A stretch of DNA of 64,000 nt from Lotus japonicus (Eukaryota; Streptophyta; Magnoliopsida; Fabales; Fabaceae): the NCBI RefSeq assembly GCF_012489685.1, contig NC_080044.1, forward strand, positions 22,858,369-22,922,368. The letters are read 5' to 3'. Shown here one piece after another: positions 12,488 to 23,900 of the stretch; the stretch's first letter is position 1, and each line of letters begins with the position of its first letter. The position numbers were made by a program, and so were the translations under genes. The notes below the pieces were generated by a model, which was given only the letters and a program-made list of their open reading frames with translations, searched no databases and was not told where the DNA came from.

Positions 12488-13697
12488 TGAAGGTATGAAA
12501 AACGGTAGAAAGGGGGGGGGTTTGAATAACGTTTTCAAGATAAAACTTCCACCTTAAAGATTTGAACAAATCTTTTCGAGAACTAAGTGCTAAAAATGAG
12601 AGATAGAAAAGCACACAAGGATTTTATCCTGGTTCACTTGATAAATCACTCAAGCTACTCCAGTCCACCCGTTAAGGTGATTTCTTCCTTCTTAGAATGA
12701 AGGCAATCCACTAATCAGGTAAGAATTACAACTGCACTTGAAACCTACAAGTGACTAACAATTACACTGACTTAGCTCACACTAAGATTCACTCTCTTAG
12801 TCTTCTCTAGGATCCGATCAACCTTGATCTCCTAAAGGAACTAAACAAACTGTTTATCAGAGAAATGTTTACAAGAGACTTGCTTCTGAAAAGCTAATAG
12901 TAAACACAATGAATTTCAAATGAAAGAATGCTTGAAGGTTTTTGAATATGACTTATGCTTGTGTGATTTCTTCCAACCGCATCTTTCAATCTTCAGTCTC
13001 TATTTATACTCCAAGGATTAGGGTTTGAACGCTGCATGGAAATGCTACCGTTGGAGGGCAGTTCTGGAAATTCCAGCTTCTGCTGTGTCTGAGACTGTTA
13101 GGTAGGTCGTCAGGATAGTACTGTTGCTTTTGTACTTTGAAAGTGACTTGACCTTTAGACCTAGGAGACTTCTGATCAGGGGAATGCTTCATGTTGGAAC
13201 TTGTGAAGCCGGTTGATCAGAGTCAGAGGGAAAGCACAGATCCTCTGACCGTTGTATCTTCTGATTCTGAACTCAGAGGGAAGTACATGGTCTTCAGAGT
13301 TTCTTGCTTCTGGACATCAAAGTTTCCACTATTCAGCTTCTGGATCTTCAGAGTCTTCTACACCATCAGAACATCTGAGCCTTCAGTGTTTCTTGGTTGT
13401 CAGAACTTCTGGATCTTCAGAGCTTCTAGTGACTGAGTCCACATCAGAGTTTGTGTAGCTTCAGAACTTCTGAAGCTTTTCCACTGTTCATATTGAACAT
13501 GGTCAATGCGAAAGCGTTGCTTGGATCACTCTTTATGCACAGTGCTTCTGATTTGTGTGGGATTGAATTGAGGTCAGAGCCTGTAAATAGCACACTCAGA
13601 AAAACACGTTAGAGTACCATAATTGTTCATATCAAAAAGTTAACTTGTAATCATCAAAACATAGAGTTGTACTACTAGATCAAAACTTGATCTTACA
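12488..13697 (-). mobile_element. 3' LTR of element B
   Basis: On the minus strand it begins TGTAAGATCAAGTTTTGATC at 13697 and ends CATACCTTCA at 12488. A TATA motif on the minus strand (GGAGTATAAATAGAG) lies near 13010. The stretch 13196-13490 is saturated with TCAGAG/CTCTGA-type words. On the outer side it abuts the TAAAG duplication. Confidence 0.92.
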
Positions 13698-14431
13698 ATC
13701 TCCCCCTTTTTGATGATGACAAAACTAAGATTTTTTATGATCAATTCTTAAACATTAAACTGAATTTACTCAGAGTTTAGAGATATAGAATAAGACTTAT
13801 CCTGATGTGAATAGTTTATCTTGCTCATTTTGAATTCAAGTCACTGCTTGATTCTGAGCTTAGCTCCCCCTGAATCTAATACTTGATGAAAACGTTAGAA
13901 AAGTCTAGATTCTGAGCTAAATAAAATAAGAGTTCAGAGTGAAAAACTTATGACATAGATGAAATAGAGTGATCAGAGCGCATAAGTAATCAGAGTCAAC
14001 GGACAAGGTATCAGAGTCTTGGGTATCAGAGTCAAACTAGAATCACTTCAGAAGAAGTGAAATGTATTCCTTGTATTTGCCCAGTGACACATCTATGGTC
14101 ATAAAGGTGGAACTCTTAAATTCTCCAAAAGAAAAAAATAAGTCACACTAACACATCTTACACATCAAAAACTGGGTTGTACTCCCCCTTTTTGTCATAA
14201 GCAAAAAGCTTGGGGTGTGAAAAACTTAGCTTGAAGTACAAGGTACTCCCCCTTAGAGAAGGTATAAGTTTTAAGAAAATTAAAACGATGCAAGAATCAG
14301 AGTTAGGCGAAATAAATAGAAGAGTTAATGCAAAAGAAGAACGTTTACCACCGGCCAAGGGAGTAAAGATAAGGGTCAGTTACCAACAACTGAACCTCGA
14401 GAAACTGTAGGAGCATTAACTTTCAGAGATA
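13698..14431 (-). promoter_or_regulatory. 3' untranslated region of B with repeated polypurine tracts
   Basis: On the minus strand the sequence directly before the 3' LTR is a polypurine tract, AAAAAGGGGGAGATTG (13698-13713). Similar tracts occur at about 14182-14195 (CAAAAAGGGGGAGT), 13863-13871 and 14245-14253. Multiplied polypurine tracts upstream of the 3' LTR are a known Sirevirus trait. No gene of B is visible here. TCAGAG words are frequent (13970-14050). Confidence 0.8.
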
Positions 14432-14440
14432 AAGTGAAGC

Positions 14441-14501
14441 CTATATAAAGCGATGGAGAAAGAGGGTAAGCTTCACAACTCAATCAAGTCCATAATCAGA
14501 A
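14441..14501 (+). promoter_or_regulatory. TATA box and leader of the antisense ORF of B
   Basis: CTATATAAAG at 14441-14450 lies 52 bases before the ATG at 14502. If transcription starts about 30 bases downstream, near the CTTCACAACTCAATC segment (14471-14485), the leader is only about 30 nt and resembles a plant 5' UTR. The strand is opposite to gag-pol, so this would be a separate promoter in the element. Confidence 0.6.
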
Positions 14502-14526
14502 ATGGCTTCATACATGGTTGCACTAG

Positions 14527-14531
14527 AAGAG
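14527..14531. repeat. Target site duplication AAGAG of element D (left copy)
   Basis: AAGAG here is repeated at 24836-24840 directly after the 3' LTR of D. The antisense ORF reads in frame through one copy. Confidence 0.95.
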
Positions 14532-17500
14532 TGTAAGACCCAAGATTTTAAGCTTAGGATCAGTGGAAGAGATTTCCATTTACGATTAGGGTTGATGTAT
14601 TGTGAAGGGAAACCTGAACTAGAGTTTACCAAATGAAATAAATTTATGAAGGAGAAAGTTCAGGAAAAGTCAAAGGATTACATCATGATCGATAAAAGTT
14701 ATAGTACGATCGTTATACGCTTAACCTAGGTCAGAAACCCTAGTATATAGCTAATTTTCACTTTTAGGCACGATGGAAGTTAATTCCAAAAATCTTCAGA
14801 GAAATGTTAGAACTTCTCTTTTTCCATATATCAAAATCGTTTCGAGGCGAAACTCTAGGATCTACGAACGTCCGATTCCAATCATCGGAAGTTTGCCGAA
14901 ACCGAATCCCTGGTATTTCAAAACCCTAGAATCACCCGACTATGGGGACTTTTTCTATTCAGAGCTTCAAATGAATATTCTACACGCGTACACCCATTTC
15001 TCTTGATGATTTCAATCTTTCTTCAGAAGGAAGTTTTCCATTCCGACATTCGATGCAAAAAGCAACTTATCGGGTAAAATAGTTTTACACCGACTATGCT
15101 TTAGTTGCCAAAAATATAAGGAGACCTCATTTTAGTTTTGGAATTCTTTCGCCAAAACCTATCTTAGAATTCACGGAGAATGACGCCGGAAAAATCAGAT
15201 TCGCGAAACTTTCATTTTCCCGCGAATTTCCATCTTCTATATATAGCAAACAAGTGAGAAAAAAACACAAAACTCCTCCATTTTCTCTCCTCAAGGCCGC
15301 GAGTTCATCCAAGGAAGAAGGAAGAAGAATTTTCTTCATTACTTGCTTGATCGTTGATCCGTTAGTTGCTGCTTCATGGTTTCGAGGTATAGTCGCTAAT
15401 CCTTACCTCTGATCGCTTTTTCCATAGCTTTTCTGTAGACTTTTCTGAGCGGATAGTTTATGGGTTTTTGCAAAACTATCCTGAATCTTTCATTTCTGAT
15501 TCTAAACCTCTTCCTTATGTGCCCAAGATCACTTCTGCCGGGTTAGATTTTCCGTTATGTCGCCGGAATTCCGCCGGAATCAATTTTAGCCTAAAATACC
15601 CATTTTTGGAGTTTTTGGAGTAAAGCTTCAACCTTTAGGCTGAAAACTATCGCCTTAGCTTAGTGCTAGTAGGATTAGTTGTCATAAACGTCGTTGGTGA
15701 CGTCCCTGCAAAATTTTATTTTTGGGATTTCAGTTTTGAAAAATCCTAAGTTAAAAATCATGACCAAAATACCCCTGCGACAGTTTTTGATCCGATAATT
15801 TTTCCGAGTTCAGAATACCCTTAGTTACGGCTTATGAAAGCATAGGAACCAAGTTTGATCGAAGAAAAATCGAGCCCCATAATTGCACAAAGTGGCCGAA
15901 CCTATTAAAGGGGGAGGAGGAAATTTCCTTTTCCGAAAACTTGTCTTTTCGCGCTAGATTATCGTACCTTAGAGTATAGATTACTTCGAGTAACCTTAGT
16001 AAGTATCGATAGCTTAGTTTTCGATAGATTCTGATAGTATTTCTGTGGTTTTGCTCTAAAGGTGATTTTGAGGAATTCCCAGAGGAGCAAGCCTTTGATT
16101 GTGAACAAGTGTTAGGAGATCGTCCTGGAGAATCTACAGGTGAGGGCTTCTCACTGAATCTCTAGTTAATGCTTAGGGTCGATGTTTTCGACATTGTTTA
16201 TTGTTTATGCACTGGATTGTGTGTGATTGGAAAATGTTTTCTGAGGCTTCGGCTGACAATGTAGATGATTCATCTACTGAATGTTTTGAGATTGACTTAC
16301 ATGCTATGTGCTATGTGGGTAATCTAGGATGTGTGTTGCATGCTTTATACGCTAAGTGTTAAGTGTTTATGATGAGATTTATGGATATATGACATGTTGT
16401 TGATTGTGATGATTTAAATATGCTTTGCACTAGAAACTGAGATTCTGAATGGTGAGGATAGCGGGCAGGTCATGCCGATTTTATTTTGAGAGTTTTGGAG
16501 GAAGCTTGATAGGACGAATGAGAGTCGGGCCTTGTTATGATGTTTATGGATCGAGACATTCTCTGGAGTCATTTGGGGATTTGGAGATCCCGAGAACTTA
16601 TAGGATTTGCGATAAGACTAAAAGGATATTATTTTGAAAAGAAAACTCATAAGACATTAAACAACCTCTAAATCTTTAAGTAATGGCGTTAACCTCGAAA
16701 GGAAGCTTTGGATGCAAATCTTAGTTGTGGAAAGCGAGAAGTGTCGTCGGATCCCAAGTAATGAGAATGTTAAGAAGTTGTGAGTATGTTGATACTCCTG
16801 CGCTCTGGGAGCAGTTGGTTTAGCCATCCAAGGGATGATCCGAGAAGCTTCACTGAGGCGTGAGACCTTGTGAATGCGGGATACTCCACTGAGGCGTGAG
16901 ACCTTGTGGAAAGCATGGATCTTCACTGAGGCGTGAGACCTTGTGATGAGCATGGAACTTCACTGAAGCGTGAGACTTCGTGCAAGTGTGTAAATTCACT
17001 GAGGCGAGAGACCTTGTGAAAGCATAAAACTTCAGTGAAGCGTGAGACTTTGTGAATGTGTGAGACTCCACTGAAGCGTGAGACTTCGTGAGAGCATTGA
17101 TGACTCGAAGAGTTATCGTGAGTGGTTGCACTCATTTTATGATTATTGTATTTTGTCGCAGAATCGACTTTTACCTTAGGGTAAGCTTTTAGAGACATTA
17201 ATTTACCTAGAACACGTGGCGACGTGTCGAGTGAGGTCGGAGACGTTGTTTGGCTAATCACATTGCATTCATGCACACATAGGAGGTTAATACACGGCGT
17301 GATTACCGGACCTCGGTGGATTCCAAAATGGTCATAAGACCCGGATTTCCGCGTAAGAGCGCTGTTAGGTGACTCTTAGTAGTTGATCTGACTACCTTGT
17401 GGTGTAAGAGGCACGCGGACCGAAATGGTCCCACCGTGGCTGGTGTTAGGGCTGATCCGTTTGATGTCCACCACGTTCCGGATTGCATATTGGTTGACTG

Positions 17501-18419
17501 GGTTAACCTGCATATCATTTCATGCGACATGCATACTGACTTAGTTGATGAGTGTGTTTGATACTTGTTAGTTCTACTTGATGCATGTTAACTGTGTTTT
17601 ACTGTCGTTATATTCTTTGTGGAATAATGCAACCCTAGGATGTTATCCCTAGTTATAAGCCTAAGTGGCTAATCTTTTAATGGTATCTATTGGTGGTATT
17701 ATTTATATAATTCTTTGGAGTTGACCCTCGCGTCTTCTGTGTGTGCTTTGGCGAACAAACGCCCTTTGTCAGATCTCTTTGGCGGGCTGATTCATGATGG
17801 CTCATCCTTCGGGAGGAACTAGGGGTGAGATGCAGGAACTGGAGCGTATCGCGGTTGCGAGAGGAGGACGGATGGTGTATGTAGACTAGGTCGTTCTGTA
17901 TTTCGAATTCGGACGACGATCATGCTAGCATGTAGGATTGAGTGTTAGTGTGAGCTCCTCGAGATGGGATTAGTGTAGGAGTAGAGTCCTAGCTCTGAAC
18001 ATCATTTGTTCCTTTGGGAACAGGGTAGTTTCCCACCTATAGCTTTTTGTGTGGTTTCTTTACGGGAATCACAGGGAGTTGGTTGGACTTAGGAGGTCTT
18101 GTTTTAGGCCATCTGGGCTGACTTATTCTCAGTTTTGAGGGATGGTGTTGCGGACACTTCACCTTTTTATTTGGTTTGTACATATTGCCTACGGGCGTTA
18201 CAGTTTTCTTTCCGTCACTGGAGGTTACTCGTGACGAGGTTGTTACTTACAGCGGGGGGTGTTTATATATTGTATATTAGTTCTATTGCTTTTCGCTTTT
18301 GGGTTTTATTTAATTCAGTCTTGTCTTAGTTATTATCAAAAAAAAAAATATTTCACGTTTTTCCGCATTAAGTTTACTTTTGGTTACTAAAGTGACGCCA
18401 CCGAAATCGGGGTGTTACA
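14532..18419 (+). mobile_element. 5' LTR of element D
   Basis: This 3888-bp LTR begins TGTAAGACCCAAG and ends GGGGTGTTACA. A CTATATATAG motif at about 15237-15246 is the likely TATA box, followed by a CT-rich leader. A 36-37 bp tandem array lies at 16851-17100. Short open frames here are repeated in the 3' LTR and are not supported as genes. Confidence 0.95.
16851..17100 (+). repeat. 36-37 bp tandem array in the 5' LTR of D (7 units)
   Basis: The core CACTGAGGCGTGAGACC starts at about 16851, 16887, 16924, 16961, 16997, 17033 and 17069, alternating between CTGAGG and CTGAAG variants. The same array is present in the 3' LTR at 23268-23517. Confidence 0.9.
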
Positions 18420-18422
18420 TTG

Positions 18423-18434
18423 TGGTATCAGAGC
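18423..18434 (+). promoter_or_regulatory. Primer binding site of element D
   Basis: TGGTATCAGAGC, complementary to initiator tRNA-Met, begins three bases after the 5' LTR end. Confidence 0.9.
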
Positions 18435-18658
18435 TTGTCGAGTCTTTCGGGAGTTGTTGGGGAATAGGTCTTCTGTGCTAGGTTGTGTGACTCTGCAAAG
18501 AGTGAAAATTGATTGTCTGCAAGCGATTTTTCGCTTAAAAATTGATTGAAGTTATTGCTTACTCATATTGTATAGTGATGCTAGATGCTATCTTATGATG
18601 AGTACTAACTGTTTGTCTAACTTAATAGAACATGGTGAACACTAACTAGTTAGCAGAG

Positions 18659-19825
18659 ATGATGGCCACTATGGCCCAAGCGGTGACGGCACAAGCGAAC
18701 GATAATGCTATGAGGCGTGCTGCTGAGGAGGCACGTGAACAGCATCAGCGCCAGAGGAAAGTAACTCTGGACCAAAACAAAGGCCTCAATGACTTCAGGA
18801 GGCAAAACCCACCAAAGTTCTCTGGTGGTACTGACCCAGACAAAGCGGATCTCTGGATTCAGGAAATCGAGAAGATATTCGGCGTACTACAAACTGCTGA
18901 GGGTGCCAAAGTGGGCATGGCGACTTATCTGCTACTCGGGGATGCTGAGTACTGGTGGAAGGGCACCAGAGGAATTATGGAAGACAATCACGAGGAGATT
19001 AGCTGGAACTCATTCCGGACCGCATTCTTGGAAAAGTATTTTCCAACAAGTGCTCGGGATGAGCGGGAGTCACAATTTCTGACACTCCGTCAGGGAGGTA
19101 TGTCAGTGCCGGAATTTGCTTCGAAGCTGGAATCCTTGGCAAAGCATTTCCAATTCTTTCATGATCACGTGAATGAGCGCTATATGTGCAAGCGCTTTGT
19201 TAATGGACTGAGGCCTGATATTGAGGACTCAGTGAGACCACTGGGAATCATGCGATTCCAATCGTTGGTCGAGAAAGCCACGGAAGTAGAGCTGATGAAG
19301 AACCGGAGATTAAACCGGTCTGGGACAGGAGGGCCGATGAGGTCAGGCTCTCAAAATTTTCAGAGCAGAGAGAAATTTCAGAGCAGGGGGCCGTATCAGC
19401 GTCCTGCTGGAACAGGATTTACTTCAGGATCTTACAGACCCATGACGGATACTGCTGGAGGTTCCGGAGATCAGACTTTGAAGAAGGAGATGACCTGTTT
19501 CAGATGTGGGGAGCCGGGGCATTATGCTAATGCTTGTCCCGACAAGAGGCCCAAGTGCTTTAATTGTAACAAAATGGGGCATAATGCTGGTCAGTGCAGA
19601 GCACCCAAGACGGAGCCAACCGTGAACACTACTCGTGGAAAGCGTCCTGCTGCTAAAGCAAGAGTTTACACCATGGACGGTGAGAGAGCTGAGGGGTTTG
19701 TCAGAGGAGAGCGCAAGAACGATGGTAACCTTCTAACCATTTCTTCTCATTTCAGTATAATATATTCCATTACTCTCGTAGCGTGTGCAAACACACCTAA
19801 CTTATTTATACTGTCTAAGCTTTAA
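18659..19825 (+). CDS. Ty3/gypsy gag protein of element D
   Basis: This intact ORF of 388 codons encodes a capsid-nucleocapsid protein that would form particles and package RNA. An Arg/Glu-rich N-terminus is followed by the retrotransposon gag core (residues about 45-220, with KFSGGTDPDKADLWIQEIEKIF, GDAEYWWKG, FLEKYFP and FVNGLRPDIE). Two CCHC zinc knuckles follow: CFRCGEPGHYANAC and CFNCNKMGHNAGQC. The frame then passes a short stretch that in full-length relatives leads into the protease, and it ends after about 40 residues of unrelated, partly hydrophobic sequence. The loss of pol therefore probably fused gag to what used to be downstream DNA. The ATG at 18659 is 225 bases after the primer binding site; a second ATG follows at once. 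No pol is present, so movement would need enzymes from a relative. Confidence 0.9.
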   Translation: MMATMAQAVTAQANDNAMRRAAEEAREQHQRQRKVTLDQNKGLNDFRRQNPPKFSGGTDPDKADLWIQEIEKIFGVLQTAEGAKVGMATYLLLGDAEYWWKGTRGIMEDNHEEISWNSFRTAFLEKYFPTSARDERESQFLTLRQGGMSVPEFASKLESLAKHFQFFHDHVNERYMCKRFVNGLRPDIEDSVRPLGIMRFQSLVEKATEVELMKNRRLNRSGTGGPMRSGSQNFQSREKFQSRGPYQRPAGTGFTSGSYRPMTDTAGGSGDQTLKKEMTCFRCGEPGHYANACPDKRPKCFNCNKMGHNAGQCRAPKTEPTVNTTRGKRPAAKARVYTMDGERAEGFVRGERKNDGNLLTISSHFSIIYSITLVACANTPNLFILSKL

Positions 19826-20948
19826 CCTTATAGTTATTACGCCTATTAACACCTTATTTGACCGTAGCTCGTATTTTAGCTATAGAAATTACACGAGGTT
19901 TAGAATAACACGGTAAACCTAGAAAGTAGTTCTGCACCAATGCGTTTAACAAGAAGTTAGAAGCTGAAGATTGAATCTTAGAGAGATTCCTTATGGGTAG
20001 TATACGTGTTATGTTGAGGGTGTGTAGTTTCGTAGCGGAATCATTTAAGGATTTAACATCAGGATATTGTGACTACTGGATGATAGGAACTCATTGACTG
20101 TTCCAGTGGGTTTTTCTAAATTTCACCTTCGATAGATTAGGCTTGATCAACTTAATATTGAGGGGGTGATATTCGGAATCAGAGCTGGCTATGGACTTTG
20201 ATAGAAGGATTGGTAAGATTAACTTGATTGGATCCAGGATTAGTCGAGTTGGGAGGAAAAGTTCGCATTAAGTATTAGTTTTCTTGCGAAGGAGTTATAG
20301 ATTGAAGATATGGATATTCATTTAAGAGGTATTGAAGAATTAACGGACATTAGAGGTCCAAACTTGGTAAAGGTTTAGGTTTTAGGTCTATGAATTGTTG
20401 TCTTAAGTTTCTAGGACTCAAAGTTGGTCAGAATTTGATTGAGAGATTAAGAAGTTGATGGACGAGATGGTGATCAAGTTACAGAAAAGGGGAGTGTTAG
20501 TATTAAGATGAACACTTGAGGTTGTCATATCTGGACAAGTTGCTTAAAGTCTAAGAGTGAATGAAACTTGTTATGGATTTCGGTGATACAAGCTAGAGAT
20601 TAGCAAGTGAATTTTGCTAAGTGGAATGAGAATCTTAGGGTAAAGATCGACTTCGGAAGATGAAGATCATATTTGAGTAAAAGTTTTAGTGGTATCATCA
20701 TTGACGATTGTAGTTAAACCTCGGCAAGTTGAAAGATGTTATGTCTGTTGAGACGCCGTCGAACCAGCATTGGGGCTAGAAGAGTGAAACAATCGAAGAT
20801 AAAGCAGAGTGTTTTAGTGAAAATTATTTGGAATAAAGACACGGACGGTGTTATGTGAGAGTTAGAGGAAAAGATCAAGGAATAATATCCAGAACTATTA
20901 CTGACCCTTAAGTTTCGAGGACGAAACTTTCTTTTTGGAGGGTAGTAA
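19826..20948 (+). mobile_element. Non-coding remainder of the D interior, with polypurine tract
   Basis: About 1.1 kb between gag and the 3' LTR contains no open frame of note. The start of it, and the end of gag, match the part of F at 1-600 on the minus strand. The end, GAGGACGAAACTTTCTTTTT followed by a GGAGGG-containing polypurine tract at 20935-20944, is the usual 3' end of Del/Tekay-type interiors. The pol domains expected between gag and this end are missing. Confidence 0.75.
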
Positions 20949-23900
20949 TGTAAGACCCAAGATTTTAAGCTTAGGATCAGTGGAAGAGATTTCCATTTAC
21001 GATTAGGGTTGATGTATTGTGAAGGGAAACCTGAACTAGAGTTTACCAAATGAAATAAATTTATGAAGGAGAAAGTTCAGGAAAAGTCAAAGGATTACAT
21101 CATGATCGATAAAAGTTATAGTACGATCGTTATACGCTTAACCTAGGTCAGAAACCCTAGTATATAGCTAATTTTCACTTTTAGGCACGATGGAAGTTAA
21201 TTCCAAAAATCTTCAGAGAAATGTTAGAACTTCTCTTTTTCCATATATCAAAATCGTTTCGAGGCGAAACTCTAGGATCTACGAACGTCCGATTCCAATC
21301 ATCGGAAGTTTGCCGAAACCGAATCCCTGGTATTTCAAAACCCTAGAATCACCCGACTATGGGGACTTTTTCTATTCAGAGCTTCAAATGAAGATTCTAC
21401 ACGCGTACACCCATTTCTCTTGATGATTTCAATCTTTCTTCAGAAGGAAGTTTTCCATTCCGACATTCGATGCAAAAAGCAACTTATCGGGTAAAATAGT
21501 TTTACACCGACTATGCTTTAGTTGCCAAAAATATAAGGAGACCTCATTTTAGTTTTGGAATTCTTTCGCCAAAACCTATCTTAGAATTCACGGAGAATGA
21601 CGCCGGAAAAATCAGATTCGCGAAACTTTCATTTTCCCGCGAATTTCCATCTTCTATATATAGCAAACAAGTGAGAAAAAAACACAAAACTCCTCCATTT
21701 TCTCTCCTCAAGGCCGCGAGTTCATCCAAGGAAGAAGGAAGAAGAATTTTCTTCATTACTTGCTTGATCGTTGATCCGTTAGTTGCTGCTTCAAGGTTTC
21801 GAGGTATAGTCGCTAATCCTTACCTCTGATCGCTTTTTCCATAGCTTTTCTGTAGACTTTTCTGAGCGGATAGTTTATGGGTTTTTGCAAAACTATCCTG
21901 AATCTTTCATTTCTGATTCTAAACCTCTTCCTTATGTGCCCAAGATCACTTCTGCCGGGTTAGATTTTCCGTTATGTCGTCGGAATTCCGCCGGAATCAA
22001 TTTTAGCCTAAAATACCCATTTTTGGAGTTTTTGGAGTAAAGCTTCAACCTTTAGGCTGAAAACTATCGCCTTAGCTTAGTGCTAGTAGGATTAGTTGTC
22101 ATAAACGTCGTTGGTGACGTCCCTGCAAAATTTTATTTTTGGGATTTCAGTTTTGAAAAATCCTAAGTTAAAAATCATGACCAAAATACCCCTGCGACAG
22201 TTTTTGATCCGATAATTTTTCCGAGTTCAGAATACCCTTAGTTACGGCTTATGAAAGCATAGGAACCAAGTTTGATCGAAGAAAAATCGAGCCCCATAAT
22301 TGCACAAAGTGGCCGAACCTATTAAAGGGGGAGGAGGAAATTTCCTTTTCCGAAAACTTGTCTTTTCGCGCTAGATTATCGTACCTTAGAGTATAGATTA
22401 CTTCGAGTAACCTTAGTAAGTATCGATAGCTTAGTTTTCGATAGATTCTGATAGTATTTCTGTGGTTTTGCTCTAAAGGTGATTTTGAGGAATTCCCAGA
22501 GGAGCAAGCCTTTGATTGTGAACAAGTGTTAGGAGATCGTCCTGGAGAATCTACAGGTGAGGGCTTCTCACTGAATCTCTAGTTAATGCTTAGGGTCGAT
22601 GTTTTCGACATTGTTTATTGTTTATGCACTGGATTGTGTGTGATTGGAAAATGTTTTCTGAGGCTTCGGCTGACAATGTAGATGATTCATCTACTGAATG
22701 TTTTGAGATTGACTTACATGCTATGTGCTATGTGGGTAATCTAGGATGTGTGGTGCATGCTTTATACGCTAAGTGTTAAGTGTTTATGATGAGATTTATG
22801 GATATATGACATGTTGTTGATTGTGATGATTTAAATATGCTTTGCACTAGAAACTGAGATTCTGAATGGTGAGGATAGCGGGCAGGTCATGCCGATTTTA
22901 TTTTGAGAGTTTTGGAGGAAGCTTGATAGGACGAATGAGAGTCGGGCCTTGTTATGATGTTTATGGATCGAGACATTCTCTGGAGTCATTTGGGGATTTG
23001 GAGATCCCGAGAACTTATAGGATTTGCGATAAGACTAAAAGGATATTATTTTGAAAAGAAAACTCATAAGACATTAAACAACCTCTAAATCTTTAAGTAA
23101 TGGCGTTAACCTCGAAAGGAAGCTTTGGATGCAAATCTTAGTTGTGGAAAGCGAGAAGTGTCGTCGGATCCCAAGTAATGAGAATGTTAAGAAGTTGTGA
23201 GTATGTTGATACTCCTGCGCTCTGGGAGCAGTTGGTTTAGCCATCCAAGGGATGAGCCGAGAAGCTTCACTGAGGCGTGAGACCTTGTGAATGCGGGATA
23301 CTCCACTGAGGCGTGAGACCTTGTGGAAAGCATGGATCTTCACTGAGGCGTGAGACCTTGTGATGAGCATGGAACTTCACTGAAGCGTGAGACTTCGTGC
23401 AAGTGTGTAAATTCACTGAGGCGAGAGACCTTGTGAAAGCATAAAACTTCAGTGAAGCGTGAGACTTTGTGAATGTGTGAGACTCCACTGAAGCGTGAGA
23501 CTTCGTGAGAGCATTGATGACTCGAAGAGTTATCGTGAGTGGTTGCACTCATTTTATGATTATTGTATTTTGTCGCAGAATCGACTTTTACCTTAGGGTA
23601 AGCTTTTAGAGACATTAATTTACCTAGAACACGTGGCGACGTGTCGAGTGAGGTCGGAGACGTTGTTTGGCTAATCACATTGCATTCATGCACACATAGG
23701 AGGTTAATACACGGCGTGATTACCGGACCTCGGTGGATTCCAAAATGGTCATAAGACCCGGATTTCCACGTAAGAGCGCTGTTAGGTGACTCTTAGTAGT
23801 TGATCTGACTACCTTGTGGTGTAAGAGGCACGCGGGCCGAAATGGTCCCACCGTGGCTGGTGTTAGGGCTGATCCGTTTGATGTCCACCACGTTCCGGAT

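Noticed and set aside
14773..15006. 77-codon frame starting MEVNSKNLQRN, present in both LTRs of D (also 21190-21423) and, diverged, in F
   Set aside because: It lies in the U3 part of the LTR. Conservation between the two D copies only reflects LTR identity, and no domain is visible. The relative in F is also open, so I keep a small doubt.
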